In this document: one piece after another, positions 6,121-9,037 of the stretch
Numbering within the stretch: position 1 is the first letter of the stretch
Layout of the letters: each line of letters opens with the position of its first letter
Origin: Candidatus Omnitrophota bacterium
GTDB lineage: Bacteria > Omnitrophota > Gorgyraeia > Gygaellales > Profunditerraquicolaceae
Direction of reading: 5' to 3'
Assembly (NCBI GenBank): GCA_020062065.1
Contig: JAGUWZ010000156.1
Coordinates: 1-9,037, forward strand
Length of the DNA stretch: 9,037 nt
The notes under the pieces: generated by a model
Told to the model about the DNA's origin: nothing
The model's database searches: none
Seen by the model: the letters and a program-made list of their open reading frames with translations, nothing else
Made by a program: the position numbers and the translations under genes

Positions 6121-6915
6121 ATGAATATAATTGTTTGTATAAAACAGGTTCCCGAGACAACAGAAGTCAGGATTAATCCTGAAACCAATACCTTAATCCG
6201 TGACGGAGTAAAATCCATTATTAATCCTTTTGATGTGTATGCCATAGAGGAAGGTGTGCGTCTTAAGGAAAAATTTGGCGGTAAAACAACGGTTATTACC
6301 ATGGGTCCAGCGCAGGCAGAGACAGCTCTAAGAGAAGCTATATCTATGGGCATAGATGAAGGTGTTTTGATTTCTGACCGGGCCTTTGCAGGAAGTGATA
6401 CATGGGCTACCAGCTATACTTTGTCCTGTGCGATTAAAAAAATATCCAAAGAAATGGGTGGATTTGATATTATACTATGTGGCAAACAGGCTTCGGACGG
6501 AGATACGGCTCAGGTTGGACCGGGAATCTCTACTCATTTAGATATACCGCAGGTTACTTATGTGAAAAAAATCGAAGAAATAAAAGATAATCTGGCGCGG
6601 GTGCAAAGATTGACTGAAGAAGGCTTTGATATCTTAGAGGCTCCTTTACCGGTTTTATTTACCGTAGTCAAAGAGATTAACCTGCCGCGGCTTCCTTCTT
6701 TAAAAGGGATGATGCGGGCAAAGCAAGCTAAAATCAGCCACTGGACAGCCAAAGATATAGATGCCGATTTACATAATATCGGACTTTCTGGTTCTCCGAC
6801 AAATGTAATCAAAATCTTTACCCCACCGGCAAGAGAAGGCGGCCAGATGCTTGTTGGCGATACCGCGGAAGTAGCTGATAAATTAGTAGGATTGTTAAAA
6901 GGAGAGGTTAGTTAA
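6121..6915 (+). CDS. etfB: Electron transfer flavoprotein beta subunit, bifurcating type
   Basis: EtfB pairs with EtfA and, in bifurcating complexes, binds NADH and the bifurcating FAD. The 264 residues begin MNIIVCIKQVPETTEV, a classic EtfB opening, followed by NPFDVYAIEEGVRLKE (35-50). The flavin/nucleotide loop CGKQASDGDTAQVGPG (120-135) carries the DGDTAQVGP form found in bifurcating Etfs, in place of the DDxxQTG form of mitochondrial-type proteins that bind AMP there. EINLPRLPSLKGMMRAK is the expected C-terminal recognition/anchor region. The start ATG 6121 has only a distant AGG (6106-6108), so ribosome recruitment may depend on coupling with the PilZ gene 23 bases upstream. The gene is complete and has the usual length. 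Confidence 0.93.
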   Translation: MNIIVCIKQVPETTEVRINPETNTLIRDGVKSIINPFDVYAIEEGVRLKEKFGGKTTVITMGPAQAETALREAISMGIDEGVLISDRAFAGSDTWATSYTLSCAIKKISKEMGGFDIILCGKQASDGDTAQVGPGISTHLDIPQVTYVKKIEEIKDNLARVQRLTEEGFDILEAPLPVLFTVVKEINLPRLPSLKGMMRAKQAKISHWTAKDIDADLHNIGLSGSPTNVIKIFTPPAREGGQMLVGDTAEVADKLVGLLKGEVS

Positions 6916-6942
6916 TTTGTAATCACCTATTCCCTATTGAAT

Positions 6943-6952
6943 ATTGCGCAAT
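6943..6952. repeat. 10-bp perfect palindrome before etfA
   Basis: ATTGCGCAAT is a perfect palindrome between etfB and the preferred etfA start. TGCGCA recurs at 6951-6956, giving a doubled TGCGCA. This short G/C-rich patch may be a protein-binding site or chance. Its presence favours a non-coding reading of this stretch over the 5'-extended etfA start, but weakly. Confidence 0.35.
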
Positions 6953-6981
6953 GCGCACGAGACATTAGGCAAAACGAAAAA

Positions 6982-8184
6982 ATGGGTATCCAAATTATCA
7001 ATGAGAAATGCACAGGCTGCGCATTATGCGTGAAGGCATGTCCATTTTCTGCCATTACCATTGCGGCTAAGAAAGCAGTGATTGATTTACATAAATGCAA
7101 TCTCTGCGGGGCATGTGTTTCTTCTTGTAAATTTAAAGCCATATTTCTAGAAAAACCATCGGAAGAAATCTCTAAGGCTGATATAGATGGTTATAAAGGG
7201 GTTTGGGTTTTTGCCGAACAAAAGAAAGGTAAAGTTCAACCTGTGGCTTTTGAGTTAATCGCAAAGGCTCGAGAATTAGCAGCAAAGCTTAATACTTATG
7301 TGGCTGCAGTTCTTTTAGGCAGCAATGTGGAGATACAAGCGCAGGAACTAATTGCCGGCGGCGCGGATATAGTATACCTGTTGAACTCACCACAATTATC
7401 TAATTTCCTCGATGAACCATATACCAATGTGCTAGTAAAACTCATCCGGAAATACAAACCCGAAATAATTTTAAGCGGGGCTACTTTTATCGGCAGGTCA
7501 TTAATGTCAAGGGTAGCGGTTAAAATAAATGCTGGACTTACTGCTGATTGCACTGGTTTAGACATTGATCCGGATAAAAAGCTGCTTTTACAAACCCGTC
7601 CGGCTTTTGGCGGAAACATTATGGCCACAATAATTAGCCCCAATCACCGCCCTCAGATGGCCACGGTAAGACATAAGGTCTTTCTTCAGCCTGAGTTAGA
7701 TAAGCATAGAAAAGGAAAAATCATTAAAGAGGATTTTCCTATCAATGACTTAAACTCCCGCACAAAGCTCTTAGATGTTATTGAGGAAGTGGAAAACTTA
7801 GTTAATCTGGCAGAGGCAGATATTATTGTTTCAGGCGGCCGCGCATTGGCAGGGCCAGAAAACTTCCAGATGTTAAGAGACCTTGCTTGGGTTTTGGGCG
7901 GAGCTGTTGGTGCGTCACGCGCAGCTGTAGATTCAGGTTGGATACCTTATTCGCATCAGATAGGTCAGACTGGCAGGACGGTTAGCCCTAAAATTTATTT
8001 TGCCTGTGGCATATCTGGCCAAATCCAGCATTTAGTAGGTATGCAGTCTGCAAAAATTATCGTGGCTATCAATAAAGACCCGGATGCTCCTATTTTTAAA
8101 GTCGCCACTTACGGCATTGTCGCGGACATCTTCCAGATTATCCCTGTCTTTACGAAAAAGTTCAAAGAGCTACTCAATAAGTAA
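6982..8184 (+). CDS. etfA: Electron transfer flavoprotein alpha subunit with N-terminal 2[4Fe-4S] ferredoxin domain
   Basis: A 400-residue fusion. Residues 1-60 form a bacterial-type ferredoxin with CTGCALCVKACP (Cys10, 13, 16, 20) and CNLCGACVSSCK (Cys39, 42, 45, 49), enough for two [4Fe-4S] clusters; the second motif ends in Lys50 rather than Pro. The rest is EtfA: the GVWVFAEQKKGKVQPVAFEL domain I start, SGGRALAGPENF, VGASRAAVDSGW (about 309-320), GQTGRT (328-333), and the PROSITE-like signature YFACGISGQIQHLVGMQSAKIIVAINKD. Such fusions occur in CarE of caffeyl-CoA reductase and in the Etf alpha subunit of bifurcating lactate dehydrogenase. ATG 6982 is chosen because ferredoxin-Etf proteins start a few residues before the first cysteine. 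A TTG at 6937 would add 15 residues; neither start has a strong ribosome site. Confidence 0.93.
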   Translation: MGIQIINEKCTGCALCVKACPFSAITIAAKKAVIDLHKCNLCGACVSSCKFKAIFLEKPSEEISKADIDGYKGVWVFAEQKKGKVQPVAFELIAKARELAAKLNTYVAAVLLGSNVEIQAQELIAGGADIVYLLNSPQLSNFLDEPYTNVLVKLIRKYKPEIILSGATFIGRSLMSRVAVKINAGLTADCTGLDIDPDKKLLLQTRPAFGGNIMATIISPNHRPQMATVRHKVFLQPELDKHRKGKIIKEDFPINDLNSRTKLLDVIEEVENLVNLAEADIIVSGGRALAGPENFQMLRDLAWVLGGAVGASRAAVDSGWIPYSHQIGQTGRTVSPKIYFACGISGQIQHLVGMQSAKIIVAINKDPDAPIFKVATYGIVADIFQIIPVFTKKFKELLNK

Positions 8185-8230
8185 GAGGGCATAGGACCTT
8201 CTCTTTGGAATGTAAAGAATCAGTTATAGG

Positions 8231-8263
8231 GGGAAGTAACGAAAATTACTCTACCCGTTTTTT
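8231..8263 (+). terminator. Weak intrinsic-terminator-like hairpin after etfA
   Basis: AGTAA (8235-8239) pairs with TTACT (8246-8250) around a CGAAAA loop, and GGG (8231-8233) can pair with CCC (8254-8256) across a small internal loop. Six T residues follow at 8258-8263. The stem is short and interrupted, so termination would be leaky. A competing stem is possible: AAATTAC (8243-8249) with GTAATTT (8265-8271). Confidence 0.4.
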
Positions 8264-8287
8264 GGTAATTTGAGTATTTTCAACCAC

Positions 8288-8308
8288 TTCCAACCTACGA
8301 GGTTGGAA
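8288..8308. repeat. Perfect 9-bp stem, 3-nt loop palindrome before the MNT gene
   Basis: TTCCAACCT (8288-8296) and AGGTTGGAA (8300-8308) flank ACG. The right arm runs straight into the purine-rich ribosome site GGAAAGGAAAGG (8305-8316) of the nucleotidyltransferase gene, so the hairpin could modulate its translation. No T-run follows, so it is not a terminator. A dispersed REP-like palindrome is an equally good reading. With the terminator-like stem it accounts for most of the 140-base gap 8185-8324. Confidence 0.7.
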
Positions 8309-8324
8309 AGGAAAGGTTTGATAA

Positions 8325-8681
8325 ATGAAAAGCTTAAAGGAAATATTCCAAAGGATAGAATTGAGAAAGAAAAGATTAAAACAAGGGCTGGAGAAAATTA
8401 TAAACCAACTTAAGGAAATAGGGGCACTTAAGATAATTGTATTTGGTTCTTTTGTTAAAGATCAGATTGGTCCATCAAGCGACCTTGATATTTTAGTTAT
8501 AATGCCAACAATAAAAAGCGGAAGAGATTGGTTAAGGGAAATATACCAGAGAATAGAAAGATATGTTGCTTCAGATATTATAGTCTTTAATTTAAGAGAG
8601 TATGAAGATTCAAAGAATGAGAATTTCCTTTTGAAGGAAATAGAAAGAAGGGGGAAGGTGCTTTATGAAAAGAGAACCTAA
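8325..8681 (+). CDS. MNT-type nucleotidyltransferase (probable antitoxin of an MNT/HEPN module)
   Basis: A 118-residue minimal nucleotidyltransferase of the DNA-polymerase-beta superfamily. The core motif is FGSFVKDQIGPSSDLDILV (40-58): Gly41-Ser42, exactly ten residues, then Asp53-Leu-Asp55, i.e. GSX10DXD, as in MntA antitoxins that modify their HEPN partner with AMP. A third acidic residue, Asp84 in ASDIIVFN, completes the metal site. A charged helix (1-30) precedes the catalytic domain. The ATG at 8325 has the ribosome site GGAAAGGAAAGG 8 bases upstream. The final 17 bases overlap the HEPN gene, the usual tight coupling of these pairs. Known MNT/HEPN pairs include toxin-antitoxin systems, but members with other or unknown roles exist, so the antitoxin role is inferred from pairing and motif. 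Confidence 0.85.
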   Translation: MKSLKEIFQRIELRKKRLKQGLEKIINQLKEIGALKIIVFGSFVKDQIGPSSDLDILVIMPTIKSGRDWLREIYQRIERYVASDIIVFNLREYEDSKNENFLLKEIERRGKVLYEKRT

Positions 8682-9037
8682 AGAAGAGATAAAAAGATGG
8701 TTTAGTCAGGCAAAAGATGAGTTTGGCGATGCTGATGATTTACGGCTTAGAGAGAGGTTTTATTTAGCATTATTTCATTTCCAACAGGCAACAGAAAAAG
8801 CGCTAAAGGCTTATCTTTATAGCATTATTCCTTCGGAAGAAGTATTTTTTACTCATTCCATTTACGAGCTTATTCATTTGGCTCAGGAAAATGATAAAGA
8901 TTTTGAAGGACTAAAAGAAGCATCAAGACCGGATGAATATTATATACCTACCAGATATCCTAATGGGCTTCCAGGAGGAGTTCCTTCGCAGTTTTATAAA
9001 GACCCTAAGGAAGCCAAAGAGGCAATGAAATTGTCAA
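8665..9037 (+). CDS. HEPN-domain protein, 3' end outside window (probable partner/toxin)
   Basis: 124 residues are visible and the frame is open to the window edge. The pattern is that of the HEPN family typified by PF05168: KRWFSQAKDEFGDADDL, then RFYLALFHFQQATEKALKAYL (31-51), then the TH(S/D)xxEL turn with His64, then YIPTRYPNG (93-101), a conserved strand-turn of this group. The RX4HXY nuclease motif of HepT-type toxins is not in the visible part, so RNase activity is not established. ATG 8665 has GGGGAAGG just upstream, inside the nucleotidyltransferase gene. HEPN proteins of this size are about 130 residues, so only a short tail is likely missing. In comparable modules the HEPN protein is the toxin and the MNT protein neutralises it. 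Confidence 0.85.
   Translation, partial: MKREPKEEIKRWFSQAKDEFGDADDLRLRERFYLALFHFQQATEKALKAYLYSIIPSEEVFFTHSIYELIHLAQENDKDFEGLKEASRPDEYYIPTRYPNGLPGGVPSQFYKDPKEAKEAMKLS

Noticed and set aside
7296..7643. 115-residue minus-strand open frame inside etfA
   Set aside because: It is antisense to conserved EtfA sequence and has no recognisable domain or ribosome site.

Overview
The window is bacterial chromosomal DNA. It is gene-dense and moderately AT-rich, with every confident gene on the + strand, tight gene spacing and occasional GTG/TTG starts. A ferredoxin-fused electron-transfer flavoprotein of the electron-bifurcating type beside an acyl-CoA dehydrogenase points to an anaerobic or fermentative lifestyle. 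The gene order leuD-leuB-asd-truA, the protein style and the intergenic palindromes suggest an uncultivated lineage such as Omnitrophota or a deltaproteobacterial relative. That placement is an impression, not something the sequence proves.

Positions 1-3160 are an anabolic operon. It holds the 3' end of leuD (isopropylmalate isomerase small subunit), leuB (isopropylmalate dehydrogenase), asd (aspartate-semialdehyde dehydrogenase) and truA (tRNA pseudouridine synthase), with overlaps or very short gaps. Positions 3149-3352 form a roughly 204-bp structure with imperfect terminal inverted repeats of about 50 bp, resembling a non-autonomous MITE-like element. Its left end supplies the last three codons and the stop of truA. 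A good sigma70-like promoter follows it and drives a MarC-family membrane protein (3406-4008), followed at once by a short-form argA (N-acetylglutamate synthase, 4011-4478).

A perfect 11-bp inverted repeat (4491-4520) introduces the second main block (4544-8184). This block is an acyl-CoA dehydrogenase, a small PilZ-domain protein, EtfB, and EtfA with an N-terminal 2[4Fe-4S] ferredoxin domain. The order of the enzyme genes matches caffeyl-CoA-reductase/butyryl-CoA-dehydrogenase type bifurcating complexes (CarC-CarD-CarE). The product would couple NADH oxidation to enoyl-CoA reduction and low-potential ferredoxin reduction. The PilZ gene between dehydrogenase and EtfB is the least expected part of the layout and hints at a c-di-GMP connection.

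Positions 8185-8324 are non-coding, with a weak terminator-like hairpin and a perfect 9-bp stem, 3-nt loop palindrome just upstream of the last module. That module is an MNT-type nucleotidyltransferase with a GSX10DXD motif, overlapping a HEPN-domain gene that runs off the window end. The pair has the form of a type VII-like (MNT/HEPN) toxin-antitoxin module.

No tRNA, rRNA, CRISPR array, transposase or origin was recognised. No gene-free stretch exceeds 300 bases; the longest is 3161-3405.
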